Source: Chroococcidiopsis sp. CCMEE 29
Lineage (GTDB): Bacteria > Cyanobacteriota > Cyanobacteriia > Cyanobacteriales > Chroococcidiopsidaceae
Assembly: GCF_023558375.1 (NCBI RefSeq)
Contig: NZ_CP083761.1
Span: 4,543,001 to 4,607,000, forward strand
Direction of reading: 5' to 3'
Length of the DNA stretch: 64,000 bases
A program made the position numbers and the translations under genes. This document shows positions 49,404-57,997 of the stretch, piece after piece. Within the stretch, counting starts at the first letter, position 1. Each line of letters begins with the position of its first letter. The notes under the pieces were generated by a model. That model worked only from the letters and a program-made list of their open reading frames with translations, was not told the origin of the DNA and made no database searches.

Positions 49404-50711
49404 TCAAGCTAATCGCCTTTCATTACTCAGTGTTGAAGGACTCGTTTTAGTATAAACGTATAGCATCTCCGCAACGAGAGCCTGCAATCTGGAAACGTCC
49501 ACCATTATGTCATTGTACTGAGCCTGAAATTTGTCGATGTCCATCATTATGCCATTGAACTTATCACTGTACTGATTGCGCTTATTGTGGTCTGACATAA
49601 GACACGCATACTGAAAACCCAGGGCTTTTGCTAAAAAGAATAAAGTTGGAATCCCAAATGAACCAAAAAGTTCGATGACTGTTAAGTTCTGTGCAAATAT
49701 TATATTTGTTAGACCAGCACCATGTGGGGAAACAACTATTTCTGCTTGTGAAAAAAGCTTTACTTGATCCGAGAAGCTGAGATTTTCTAGTGTATAAGCA
49801 ACAAATCCAAATGGGATCAAAGCTTCTAGTACATCATCTTCATTAATGATGCGGCGACCTGCTGTTTTGGGTCGGGAAATATATATTCTTGAAGAACAAG
49901 AGATCTGTTTGCTATCAACATTAGGAAGATTGCTAAAAACCCGCTGACGAAGCCAGCGACATGCTGTAGGTGATACCAGTTGATCGCTAGCACTATGTTG
50001 AAAAGATGGGACTACTAATCGTTTAACTTTGAGCTTTGATCGATTCCATTGTATACAATTATCTGGCTCATATCCTAAAAGCCTAAGAGATTCTATCTTC
50101 CAGCTAGGAGGATTTGACGGTATAATTAAAGTCGGCTTTATCCCAGTTTGTTCTTGATAATATTCAAGTCCTTCGATTTTTGTTAAAGACTGCATCAGCC
50201 AATGGTAATAATTTGTGTGCCACCAATGAACTAACGAACAAGCTGTATCCAGATGAGGAGTAACAAGGCTAGGTAATTTTTTCGAAATTAATGTTCGTGT
50301 AGGTAAGTTCCTCCCTATTTTTTTTGTAGTTGTAACTGTTTCTGATATCAGGTTTCCATCCTCATCAAATCCAACAGCCGCAGGACCAATAAGTTCAGCA
50401 TTGGTAATTTCAAATACAAAAGGTTTTTTTAAAGTAATTGTGCCGACTCTTTTGGTAATAAAACTCGGAAGATTATCTGAACTATTATATGGCTCGCTAA
50501 CTGTGATTGATTCCTCAGAACCAAATTGTAGAACTTTGTATTTCTCGCTGTTTTTAATTACTTCTTCCCTTGTTAGTATGTTTAAGCCGAGTTTTTCTGT
50601 CACGTTAGAAAACGTCCACTTACGTAGTTGGTATTTAATTACCCCAATAATTGCCCTGCGACGACCGACCAGAATCTTTTTCTTAAGCAGATTTACTATA
50701 TATGACGTCAT
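49404..50711 (-). CDS. GT61 (DUF563) glycosyltransferase
   Basis: A GT-B family-61 enzyme, of the type that adds xylose, arabinose or GlcNAc in plants and animals; bacterial substrates are mostly unknown. WWHTNYYHWLMQSLTKIEGL (middle) with its His pair, IYISRPKTAGRRIINEDDV, and FSQAEIVVSPHGAGLTNIIF near the C-terminus (with the conserved HGAGLTN) are diagnostic. I start it at the ATG at 50711, supported by GGAGGC just upstream, giving 435 residues; the open frame extends 38 codons further into the glf relic but without conservation. Confidence 0.87.
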   Translation of the reverse strand: MTSYIVNLLKKKILVGRRRAIIGVIKYQLRKWTFSNVTEKLGLNILTREEVIKNSEKYKVLQFGSEESITVSEPYNSSDNLPSFITKRVGTITLKKPFVFEITNAELIGPAAVGFDEDGNLISETVTTTKKIGRNLPTRTLISKKLPSLVTPHLDTACSLVHWWHTNYYHWLMQSLTKIEGLEYYQEQTGIKPTLIIPSNPPSWKIESLRLLGYEPDNCIQWNRSKLKVKRLVVPSFQHSASDQLVSPTACRWLRQRVFSNLPNVDSKQISCSSRIYISRPKTAGRRIINEDDVLEALIPFGFVAYTLENLSFSDQVKLFSQAEIVVSPHGAGLTNIIFAQNLTVIELFGSFGIPTLFFLAKALGFQYACLMSDHNKRNQYSDKFNGIMMDIDKFQAQYNDIMVDVSRLQALVAEMLYVYTKTSPSTLSNERRLA

Positions 50712-50799
50712 TAGATAGCCTCCTTGAACAATTCCGACTGCTTGTCGGTTGTGATTTTTCCCCACGCAGTTAACCGTGCACTCTACCTCAGCCTCCAGC

Positions 50800-50994
50800 T
50801 CAAGAGATGCTGAACTTGAGAGCATGGTTATTCTCTGGCTGCAAACTATTGCCGCGTTCCGCGAGCTTAGCGTACACCGTTAGAGTCTGAGCTACGACCT
50901 GGTCCATTAGGATTTTCTTGCCAGACTGACTAGCTAATCGCTCGGCAAGAACGCTCCTGGCAAATCCTGCACCGACAATCAAGTAATCGAACAT
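50800..50994 (-). pseudogene. glf: 5' relic of UDP-galactopyranose mutase gene
   Basis: The first ~29 residues, MFDYLIVGAGFARSVLAERL and the following ASQSGKKIL, are the FAD-binding N-terminus of a Glf protein. The usual second Gly of the loop is Arg here. After KKIL the family sequence (normally a DKR...GGNAYD segment) is replaced by unrelated residues. Only the gene's start remains. Confidence 0.75.
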
Positions 50995-51150
50995 TTGAAT
51001 ACCCCGCTTTTTAATCGCTAGTAACGAAGTTGCTTTTTACCATGCGAGTTGATTGCTTGACAGCTGGTAGTTAGGCGATATGAGCTATAGCGGCACAAGG
51101 GCGATTCTCCGGAGAGGATATGCGATCGCTCAGTGCCGACTCCACTCAGT

Positions 51151-52107
51151 TATAGCCGTCGCCATAAAGGTTAGGACGCGGCAACCTTAAGAACAGACTC
51201 CATCGCCTGCCGCAGGGAAGCAGAGTCAGATAAGCACTTGCGAATCCGAGTTTTAAGCCAAGCCCAGCACTTCTCAATTCGGTTCAAGTCTGGGGAATAA
51301 GCAGGGAGATACAACAGGCGACATCCAACTGACTCAACCAAAGCTGCAATACGTCCGCCATGATGGAACGTCGCATTATCCAAAATCACCACCTGTCCAG
51401 GCTGAAGCGTCGGCAGCAAACAAGTTGCTAGCCAGGTTTCAAACACCACTCGATTACACGCACCTTCCACCGTAAAGGGAGCACTCAACTGTCGCTCACA
51501 GTAGGCAGCAATCATGTTGACTCGCCCGGCTCTGCGTCCTGACTTGAGCGCCTCAAATCGCTTGCCCCGCTCACACCAACCATAGCCATAGTCGTCGCGC
51601 TCGTCCATTCCCGATTCATCTACATATACCCGTTGTGATGCTGGAATCTCTGCCAGTTGAGCTAGGAACGCGACGCGTTTAGCTTCATCACGTTCTCGGT
51701 AGCCATAGCTCTTTTTTTTCGAGTCCAGCCGATATGTGCCAAAGCACGAGACATCGTGCGTTCACTCATCTCTTTGTGCCACCGTTGCGCCATTTCAGCT
51801 TGGGTCTTGTCGCCGTACTTTTGGGCGAAGGCTCGAAACTCGTCCCAATCGCTGATGCGGTGACTGTGCCCTCGTTGATAGCCTTGCACAGCTTGTACAT
51901 TTCCAGTCTGATCCCGGCGCTTCAACCATCGGTCAATTGTGTCGCGGCTGATATTAAACATGTGGCTGACATGGCTTTTCTTTTCGCCACGGTCAATGGC
52001 TGCCATCACTTTTGAGCGGAAATCATCACTGTAGGGAGCAGGCATACGAGTATTTGAGATTATCTATTCCCTCTCAATATGCCGCAACCCTTCCGGCGAC
52101 GGCTATA
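51151..52107 (-). mobile_element. IS630-family insertion sequence
   Basis: Terminal inverted repeats are TATAGCCGTCGCC at 51151-51163 and its complement at 52095-52107, with similarity continuing a few bases inward. Both ends start with TA, the target dinucleotide duplicated by IS630/Tc1-mariner elements. The unit is about 950 bp and carries one transposase in two frames. It sits between a GT2-like gene and the glf relic. Confidence 0.9.
51171..52045 (-). CDS. IS630 transposase in two frames, probable programmed -1 frameshift
   Basis: The 5' frame (51662-52045) encodes a helix-turn-helix DNA-binding region: SHMFNISRDTIDRWLKRR, then QGYQRGHSHRI. The 3' frame (51171-51608 within a longer open reading) holds the DDE domain: YVDESGMD (first Asp), VVILDNATFHHG (second Asp) and SPDLNRIEKCWAWLK (Glu). 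Eight A residues (complement of 51712-51719) lie where the frames meet. A -1 slip there reads on as KKKSYGYRERDEAKRVAFLAQ-type sequence without a stop. Many IS630 elements use slippage on such A-runs, so the transposase is probably intact. Confidence 0.85.
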
Positions 52108-52168
52108 CATCATGCGTAAGCAGATTTGTTTGGTTGAATGTTCGCCGTTTTTTTAGTCGTCGTGCTGA

Positions 52169-52954
52169 TCAACGGAGGGCGTAAAGGCTAAATTCATCAC
52201 GAATCGTGGGGCTCAGAGGCCGAGAATTTAACGTCTTATAGGCTTTTTTCAGGACCATCATAAATTTGTTGGGATTGTGCGTCATCCTGGGATTGTCTAC
52301 TCCAAAGCCTTTCTGATAATAGTTATTCTCTCCGTGTTCAGTTATATAAACAACCGCTGGAAAAGGCAGGGGTTCAATGGGTGTTCCCTGCTTATCCATG
52401 AATTTTCTGACCCTCCCATGTTCTTGATAGAACTGACGCGGTTTGTCGTAGTTGATATTTTCAGGCAGATTGAGCAAGTTGTATCGGATGATATTGCAGC
52501 TACCACATCGAACATAAAAATCTTCTTGTCTGAGATAGATTAGCCTGCTGCCCTCCTGGTATTCGTATCCTTTACTTACAAACCAGCCATTGCAGTGAGA
52601 ATTGCGGTTGACAAATTCTACAAGGTGTTTACTCAAACAATCGTCAGCATCAACAGGCATGATGTAGGACGGTTCAAGTTTTCGCGCATGAACTAATCCC
52701 ATCAAAAGTTTCTGCTCCTTATCTCGTTTTCTATCTTCCCAGGTTGGTTGTGGAATGGGAAGATCTACCTCAAGATAAAGAATGTTGGGATGGCTAAACT
52801 GTATATAAGGCTTTTCGTTGCAGACAACAAGAACCCTGAAGTCTGATGAAGTTTGGCTGCAAAGTGATTTTACACATCGCTCAAATAGCTTAGATACCTG
52901 GCTCCACGACTTTGCAGCTTGTGGACTTTTGAGTGGTATAACGAACACGAGCAT
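52169..52954 (-). CDS. GT-A glycosyltransferase (GT2-like)
   Basis: A 261-residue nucleotide-sugar transferase. The first strand is LVFVIPLKSPQAA, FRVLVVCNEKP near residue 40 corresponds to the nucleotide-binding core, and YIMPVDADDCLSKHLVEF (~97-114) contains the DxD-type site. ITEHGENNYYQKGF near the C-terminus resembles the acceptor region of family-2 enzymes involved in cell-wall synthesis. Spec­ificity is unknown. The gene lies between IS630 and lhgO, inside the block flanked by lhgO 3' repeats. Confidence 0.75.
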   Translation of the reverse strand: MLVFVIPLKSPQAAKSWSQVSKLFERCVKSLCSQTSSDFRVLVVCNEKPYIQFSHPNILYLEVDLPIPQPTWEDRKRDKEQKLLMGLVHARKLEPSYIMPVDADDCLSKHLVEFVNRNSHCNGWFVSKGYEYQEGSRLIYLRQEDFYVRCGSCNIIRYNLLNLPENINYDKPRQFYQEHGRVRKFMDKQGTPIEPLPFPAVVYITEHGENNYYQKGFGVDNPRMTHNPNKFMMVLKKAYKTLNSRPLSPTIRDEFSLYALR

Positions 52955-53168
52955 AAAGCTTTATCTTCCTTAATTTACAGGTTGAAACTTTACTCTTTTT
53001 CTTCAGTTTTAGTACCTGAAATCTCCGTTTAACTACCCCTAATCTAGGGAAATGTTTTGGTCCTGTTTCTCCTGGAGCATAAGAGCAGCAACTTCGTTAG
53101 AAGCTCACGTTAAAAGAAAACTTCCGGAAAAGTTTTGACATGACAAGCATCTTCATGGATGACAAGTT

Positions 53169-54383
53169 CTATACGTTAAGTGCTACTTGTAGATGCGGCT
53201 GCTCAGGAATCTGCTCAACGATCGCTTTGCCAATTTCGATGGAAGAAGTAGCTGCTGGAGAAGGAGCATTGCAAACATGAACCGAGTTCTGACCTTTAAC
53301 AATTAAGAAATCGTCCACCAGCTTGCCGTCGTTCATTAAAGCTTGTGCACGAACACCCGCATGGGTAGGAATGAGGTCGTCTGCTTGCACTTCCGGAATT
53401 AGCCTTTGTAAGCTACGGACAAAGGCAGCTTTATAAAAGGAGCGAATCATTTCCTGGATACCTTCATCTGCATGTTTGGCTGCCAGCTTCCAGAAACCAG
53501 GATAAGTCATGACCTCAGCAAAATCCCCAAGGTCAAAGTCTGTCTTTTTGTAGCCCTCACGCTTGAAGCTGAGAACTGCATTCGGTCCAGCGTGAACACT
53601 TCCATCAATCATGCGAGTGAAGTGAACACCTAGGAAGGGAAAATCTGGATTAGGAACCGGATAAATCAGGGTCTTGACGAGGTAGCGTTTCTCTGGTTTG
53701 AGTTCGTAGTATTCTCCCCGAAAGGGGACGATCTTAGCTTGAGGGTTAACTTGTCCCAATTTGGCAATGCGATCACTATGCAGTCCAGCACAATTAATTA
53801 CAGTGCGAGTTTCAAATGTATCTTTATTTGTTTCAAGCACTTGACCTTTACTTGTGTTGGAGATTTTTTCAACTTTGGTGTTGAGACGAAGTTCTCCTCC
53901 TTGAATTTCGATCAAGTCAGCATATTTTTGGCAAACCTGCTTATAGTCAACAATTCCAGTTGTGGGTACCCTAATTCCTGCCAGACAGCGCACATGAGGT
54001 TCAATCTCTTGAACTTCTTTTGCACTAATTTTGGTAACACTTAGACTATTTTCCAGACCACGCTTATAGAGATTTTCTAGCAGCGGCAGTTCCTTTTCCT
54101 CAGTGGCAACAATTACTTTGCCACACATTTCATGGGCAATGCCATGCGCTTGGCAGAACTCCACCATTGAGCGACTGCCCTCACGGCAAAACTTGGCCTT
54201 GAAGCTTCCAGGTTTGTAGTAAATGCCAGAGTGAATGACGCCGCTATTATTACCAGTCTGATGATACGCCCAAGTGCTTTCTTTCTCCAACACAACAATG
54301 CGTGCATTAGGATAGCGTTTCCCCAACGCCATGGCGCTAGCCAAACCCACAATCCCGCCGCCGATCAGCGCAAAGTCATACAT
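53169..54383 (-). CDS. lhgO: L-2-hydroxyglutarate oxidase-like FAD enzyme
   Basis: A DAO-family flavoprotein that in E. coli oxidises L-2-hydroxyglutarate to 2-oxoglutarate. The FAD loop is FALIGGGIVGLASAMAL (4-20); HQTGNNSGVIHSGIYY (~41-56) is the LhgO hallmark after it; the C-terminus has RAQALMNDGKLVDDFLI and NAPSPAATSSIEIG. The 404-residue length is right. It begins 12 bp after... the rfbF stop, within the same transcript, so its role here may be oxidation of a sugar acid or recycling of 2-hydroxyglutarate and not general metabolism. Confidence 0.9.
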   Translation of the reverse strand: MYDFALIGGGIVGLASAMALGKRYPNARIVVLEKESTWAYHQTGNNSGVIHSGIYYKPGSFKAKFCREGSRSMVEFCQAHGIAHEMCGKVIVATEEKELPLLENLYKRGLENSLSVTKISAKEVQEIEPHVRCLAGIRVPTTGIVDYKQVCQKYADLIEIQGGELRLNTKVEKISNTSKGQVLETNKDTFETRTVINCAGLHSDRIAKLGQVNPQAKIVPFRGEYYELKPEKRYLVKTLIYPVPNPDFPFLGVHFTRMIDGSVHAGPNAVLSFKREGYKKTDFDLGDFAEVMTYPGFWKLAAKHADEGIQEMIRSFYKAAFVRSLQRLIPEVQADDLIPTHAGVRAQALMNDGKLVDDFLIVKGQNSVHVCNAPSPAATSSIEIGKAIVEQIPEQPHLQVALNV

Positions 54384-54395
54384 GAATATTATCTC

Positions 54396-55169
54396 CTACC
54401 ACACCTTCCAAGGGGCATTACCACTCTTCCAGAAGTTTTCCAGGTAAGTTTTATCTCGTAAAGTATCCATGGGCTGCCAAAAACCATCATGTTTGTAAGC
54501 AGATAGCTGTTCCATATGAGCTAATTTTTCTAATGGCTCCTGTTCCCAAACTGTGGAGTCATCTGCAATGTAGTCAATGACTTGAGGTTCTAGAACAAAA
54601 TAGCCGCCGTTAATCCAAGCACCATCTCCTTCAGGTTTTTCTTGAAAGGTGGTGATTTTCGTTTGCTCCTGTCCTAGGCAGATTGCTCCAAAACGTCCTG
54701 GTGGTTGGGTTGCGGTTAATGTTGCTAGAGTTTTTTGTTCTTTGTGGAAGTCAACCAGCTGTTTTATATTGATATTGCTGACCCCATCACCATAGGTGAA
54801 ACAGAAGGTTTCATTGCCAATATGCTCCTTCACTCGCTTCAGCCGTCCACCAGTCATCGTCAATTCACCAGTATCTACTAGTGTGACTCGCCATGGTTCA
54901 GCGTAACCACAGTGAACATTCATTTGATTAAACCGCATGTCAAACGTGACATCGGACATGTGTAAGAAGTAGTTAGCGAAATACTCCTTGATTACGTAAC
55001 CTTTGTAACCACAGCAAATAATGAAGTCATTAATACCATAGGCAGAGTAGATCTTCATGATGTGCCAAAGAATAGGTCTACCGCCAATTTCAACCATGGG
55101 TTTTGGCTTGAGCGCAGTTTCTTCACTAATACGAGTGCCAAGTCCTCCAGCAAGCAGTACTACTTTCAT
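54396..55169 (-). CDS. rfbF: Glucose-1-phosphate cytidylyltransferase
   Basis: Makes CDP-glucose from glucose 1-phosphate and CTP, the entry to CDP-linked 3,6-dideoxy and branched sugars. The pyrophosphorylase loop is [13 protein letters not shown] (6-18), followed by [19 protein letters not shown] (~21-39), YGDGVSNI (~128-135, metal Asp) and [11 protein letters not shown] (~183-193). The 257-residue length is that of RfbF. It is the first gene of a long minus-strand series with its promoter in the 55170-56038 spacer. CDP-glucose 4,6-dehydratase (rfbG) is not in the window. Confidence 0.94.
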   Translation of the reverse strand: MKVVLLAGGLGTRISEETALKPKPMVEIGGRPILWHIMKIYSAYGINDFIICCGYKGYVIKEYFANYFLHMSDVTFDMRFNQMNVHCGYAEPWRVTLVDTGELTMTGGRLKRVKEHIGNETFCFTYGDGVSNINIKQLVDFHKEQKTLATLTATQPPGRFGAICLGQEQTKITTFQEKPEGDGAWINGGYFVLEPQVIDYIADDSTVWEQEPLEKLAHMEQLSAYKHDGFWQPMDTLRDKTYLENFWKSGNAPWKVW

Positions 55170-56038
55170 GAGTTTATCTCCTAATCCTTAAAGAACCTAT
55201 TTTGTCTTCTTAACGTAAGCTAATTAGCGCTGCCATTTAGATAAGCAGAAAGGTATTACGATAGTGCAGCTTCTGCTAACTAAGTGTATTCAGCTTTTAT
55301 AACTACTGAAGGCTAAGTGAAATTTATTATCTAAATATTTTCCAGCCTACCTAAACTAATTTCACTCCACAGTATTATTATTCTCAAAAATATTTTCCAG
55401 CCTACCTAAACTAATTTCACTCCACAGTATTATTATTCTCAAAAATATTTTCCAGCCTACCTAAACTCTAGTTTGCTAGAGACAATATCAGGCTACAAAA
55501 CTCCTGAACTTATACATATAGACAAGTTTTGATCTTCACTTTAAATATTTATATTGTGAGGACAAGAAAATTTTCCATCAGTAAACCGACAAAAACCAAA
55601 ATTGGAGTTTGGTTACCTACGCACCAGCTTTAAATGGCATGTGCTTTACCCATTTTAAGTAAGCATTTACTAATCATTTTTCTATTTAGGCAGCCATTAT
55701 CAGAACTCACACGAATACTGAATTTGAAAACCGTAATCTTACTGGAATTATGCTCAGCTACTGAATCTGAAAACCGTAATTTCACAGTTGAGTCATTTCC
55801 TGAGTAAGTTCTATCGTTTTTGCAAGTAATGCTCAAACTCCTTCTGAATCTTGCTTTTATATCGTTTGTCACCCCGTCAGCTTTAGTTTAGAGCTTAAAG
55901 TTTGAAAACTCTTTGACGCCTTAGCGCTGCACACAAGTCATCTTTAATCTGAGCTATTTAGTTTAATTTGATACATTTTCCACACATCAATTTTTGGACA
56001 GGTATAAAAATAACACTTTATTTGTGGAGGAATTAAAC
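55170..56038. promoter_or_regulatory. Divergent spacer between rfbF and polysaccharide lyase genes
   Basis: An 869-bp AT-rich region that must contain the promoters of rfbF and its followers (leftward) and of the lyase gene (rightward). It holds the 55-bp tandem repeats at 55333-55468. A word close to TACTGAATCTGAAAACCGTA occurs twice at ~55728 and ~55761. A short minus-strand frame (55630-55872) spans these but has no recognisable protein or ribosome-binding site. Its size suits a major regulatory region of the locus. Confidence 0.55.
55333..55468. repeat. 55-bp tandem direct repeats, about 2.5 copies
   Basis: The unit starts AAATATTTTCCAGCCTACCT and includes TTTCACTCCACAGTATTATT. Copies start at 55333, 55388 and 55443; the first two are essentially identical and the third is cut after CCTACCTAAACT. 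The repeat lies about 165 bp upstream of rfbF and could be a set of regulator sites or a recent slippage product. Confidence 0.95.
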
Positions 56039-56830
56039 ATGAAAATTGAGAGCTGTAATAAGGCTGCGACTAAGAAATTTAGAGCATTTTTGTTAATTAG
56101 TGTTACTGCGACTTTTTTGTTTGTCAGTAATCTAGTTAGTGCTATTTCTACGGAAGAAGGGTTTGAAAGTGGTAGTATAGCTGGTTACAAAAAAGAAACT
56201 CAAGGAAGTGGAAGTTTCCAAATAATATCTGGTGATGCAAGAGAAGGTGATAAATTTTTACGCATTACCAAAGATAAAGGAGGAAGAAGACATGAACTTC
56301 GGCTAGCAGAGTATTCTAAACCAACAGATCTTTGGTACGGCTTTAGTATGCGGTTGCAATCCGACATGCAAGATACCGACGAGTATTTCATACTTCCTCA
56401 GTGGCATCACTTCCCCGATAGGGGTGAAGAATGGCACAGACCAGATGCCTTCATTCGCTTAAATTCGGATTACAAGATCGCATTTAGCAATCGTTGGGAT
56501 AGCCGCAGGATTACACCTAGAAATGACGGTGCTGGTGAAGAAGGTAGGAGAAGCAATATACGGCTTTTAACACTAAACCGAGGGCAATGGTATGATTTTG
56601 TAGTTCGCTATAAATTCAGCTACAAAGATGACGGCTTGATAGAAATCTATGGTGCACCTGCAGGTAATCGGTTACAAATACTACAAAGGCTAACTGGACC
56701 AAACTGTTTTAACGATGCGCGCGGTCAATTTCGTGTCGGTTTGTATGGAACAGAAAACGACTTCACTGCCTACGTTGATTACGATGCTGTCCGTATCGGT
56801 ACTAGCTTGGATGAAGTAAAACCACGCTAG
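56039..56830 (+). CDS. Secreted polysaccharide lyase-like protein (heparin-lyase-I-type fold)
   Basis: A predicted periplasmic or extracellular beta-jelly-roll lyase acting on a uronic-acid polymer. The ATG at 56039 has GGAGG 8 bp upstream; an in-frame upstream start lacks this. Residues 1-~37 form a signal peptide (basic, then FLLISVTATFLFVSNLVSA). Conserved family elements are RRHELRLAEY, LWYGFSMRL, PQWHHFPD, EEWHRPDAFIRL, NRWDSRRIT and the C-terminal DYDAVRIG strand. It is the only plus-strand gene in the right half and is convergent with its paralogue. Confidence 0.82.
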   Translation: MKIESCNKAATKKFRAFLLISVTATFLFVSNLVSAISTEEGFESGSIAGYKKETQGSGSFQIISGDAREGDKFLRITKDKGGRRHELRLAEYSKPTDLWYGFSMRLQSDMQDTDEYFILPQWHHFPDRGEEWHRPDAFIRLNSDYKIAFSNRWDSRRITPRNDGAGEEGRRSNIRLLTLNRGQWYDFVVRYKFSYKDDGLIEIYGAPAGNRLQILQRLTGPNCFNDARGQFRVGLYGTENDFTAYVDYDAVRIGTSLDEVKPR

Positions 56831-56904
56831 AATTATTAAGGTAACTTCATTTGCCATGTTCTCAAGGACGGCGAACACTGGCTTGATCGTAAGCAAATTA
56901 GTCA

Positions 56905-56942
56905 GATTCATGCTAGTTAGAATACACCTTCATGCATGAATC
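56905..56942. terminator. Hairpin between convergent lyase genes
   Basis: GATTCATGC (56905-56913) pairs perfectly with GCATGAATC (56934-56942) around a 20-nt loop. It lies about 75 bp past each stop region and could serve both genes, though T-runs are absent. Confidence 0.4.
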
Positions 56943-57016
56943 TGAACAAACCTAGTTTTTGCTAGCAAGGTTTATTGTAATTTGCAGCAACATCATAATT
57001 GTCTACCTATTGTGTT

Positions 57017-57916
57017 CTAAGGCGCGACATCTTTATAGCTTGCACTAGCATCACCAATTCTTACTTCATCAAAGTAGATAATTCGTTGAGTAGTGATAGA
57101 ACGTTCTGGACGTGACTTCCAGTCTGGTTTGTAAATCCCCATCTTAAAGGAAGGTCCTCTTTTATCATTAAAAGTATTGGCACCTTTTCTTCGTAGAATG
57201 AGCTTCCCGCCCTTCCACGCTTCAAGCAAGCCATCAGACTTATAAGACCACTTGGCATGATATACAAAGTCGATCCATTTCCCTTTTTCAACAGCTCCTA
57301 AGTTCCACTGTTGTCTTCCCTCGAATTGTTTACCCTTTGTAATCTGTCTTGAATCCCAGTAATTAGTGAGAGTAAACCCTTTTTTCCTCATACTTAATGT
57401 AAGTGAAGGACGATGCCATTTCTCACCCAAATCTTTATCAGGTGGGCTGATAAACTGAGTAATGATCTCAAAGCTTTTAGGCTCAAGTGTGTATTCTTTA
57501 GGAATAAAAAGGCTCAAGCCATACCAGTGTTCTGAATTAGCAGGGACAGGTCTTAATTTTAACTCTGCTCGTGGTCTACTATTTTTAAAATAAGGATCGC
57601 TTTTCTTGAGTGTAATTTTTACAGCCTCCCCACCTGCACGTGTAGGGTGACTGGCAATCTGAGCCGAGTGCTTACAGCAAAGCTCTTGTCCCCATCCAGA
57701 CAAGTCTCTTTCAAATCTCTTAGCGATAATTTTAGGACTTTTAGTACTTGCAATATCAGTGTTTGCAGTATCAGTAGGGATTCTTGCACCAACTATGGTG
57801 CTTAATAAGATAATTGGTAATACTACACCTAAGGCAAATTTTAATAAGCGCTTGTTTTGCCAAGACAAGCGTTTTCTTTGAGGCGTTGTAGAGTTACGAA
57901 AATCTTTAGTAGACAT
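57017..57916 (-). CDS. Polysaccharide lyase-like protein, membrane-anchored paralogue
   Basis: Same fold family as the gene at 56039: RPRAELKLRPVP, HWYGLSLFIP, GEKWHRPSLTLSM, TNYWDSRQIT, WIDFVYHAKWSY and FDEVRIGD align with it. I start it at the ATG at 57916 (MSTKDFRN), 16 codons inside the open frame. Residues ~25-45 (LLKFALGVVLPIILLSTIVG) form a signal anchor after a basic N-terminus. HPTRAGGEAVKITLKK is the usual family opening. The two genes presumably trim or release the polymer made by the locus. Confidence 0.82.
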   Translation of the reverse strand: MSTKDFRNSTTPQRKRLSWQNKRLLKFALGVVLPIILLSTIVGARIPTDTANTDIASTKSPKIIAKRFERDLSGWGQELCCKHSAQIASHPTRAGGEAVKITLKKSDPYFKNSRPRAELKLRPVPANSEHWYGLSLFIPKEYTLEPKSFEIITQFISPPDKDLGEKWHRPSLTLSMRKKGFTLTNYWDSRQITKGKQFEGRQQWNLGAVEKGKWIDFVYHAKWSYKSDGLLEAWKGGKLILRRKGANTFNDKRGPSFKMGIYKPDWKSRPERSITTQRIIYFDEVRIGDASASYKDVAP

Positions 57917-57997
57917 ACTCGATTCTCTCAGGAGTGAACTAAGGATTAAACAGTTGCTGAGCAACGCCTAAGTTTTTCCAGCACAGGAAGTAGTCAA

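Noticed and set aside
50712-50825. 38-codon N-terminal extension of the GT61 protein
   Set aside because: It overlaps the glf relic, whereas the ATG at 50711 has a good GGAGG site.
55630-55872. 80-residue minus-strand frame
   Set aside because: It covers a short repeated word, has no Shine-Dalgarno and no recognisable features; probably chance.
56850-56925. Plus-strand peptide HVLKDGEHWLDRKQISQIHAS after the lyase gene
   Set aside because: It looks protein-like, perhaps a gene relic, but is too short and I could not assign a family.
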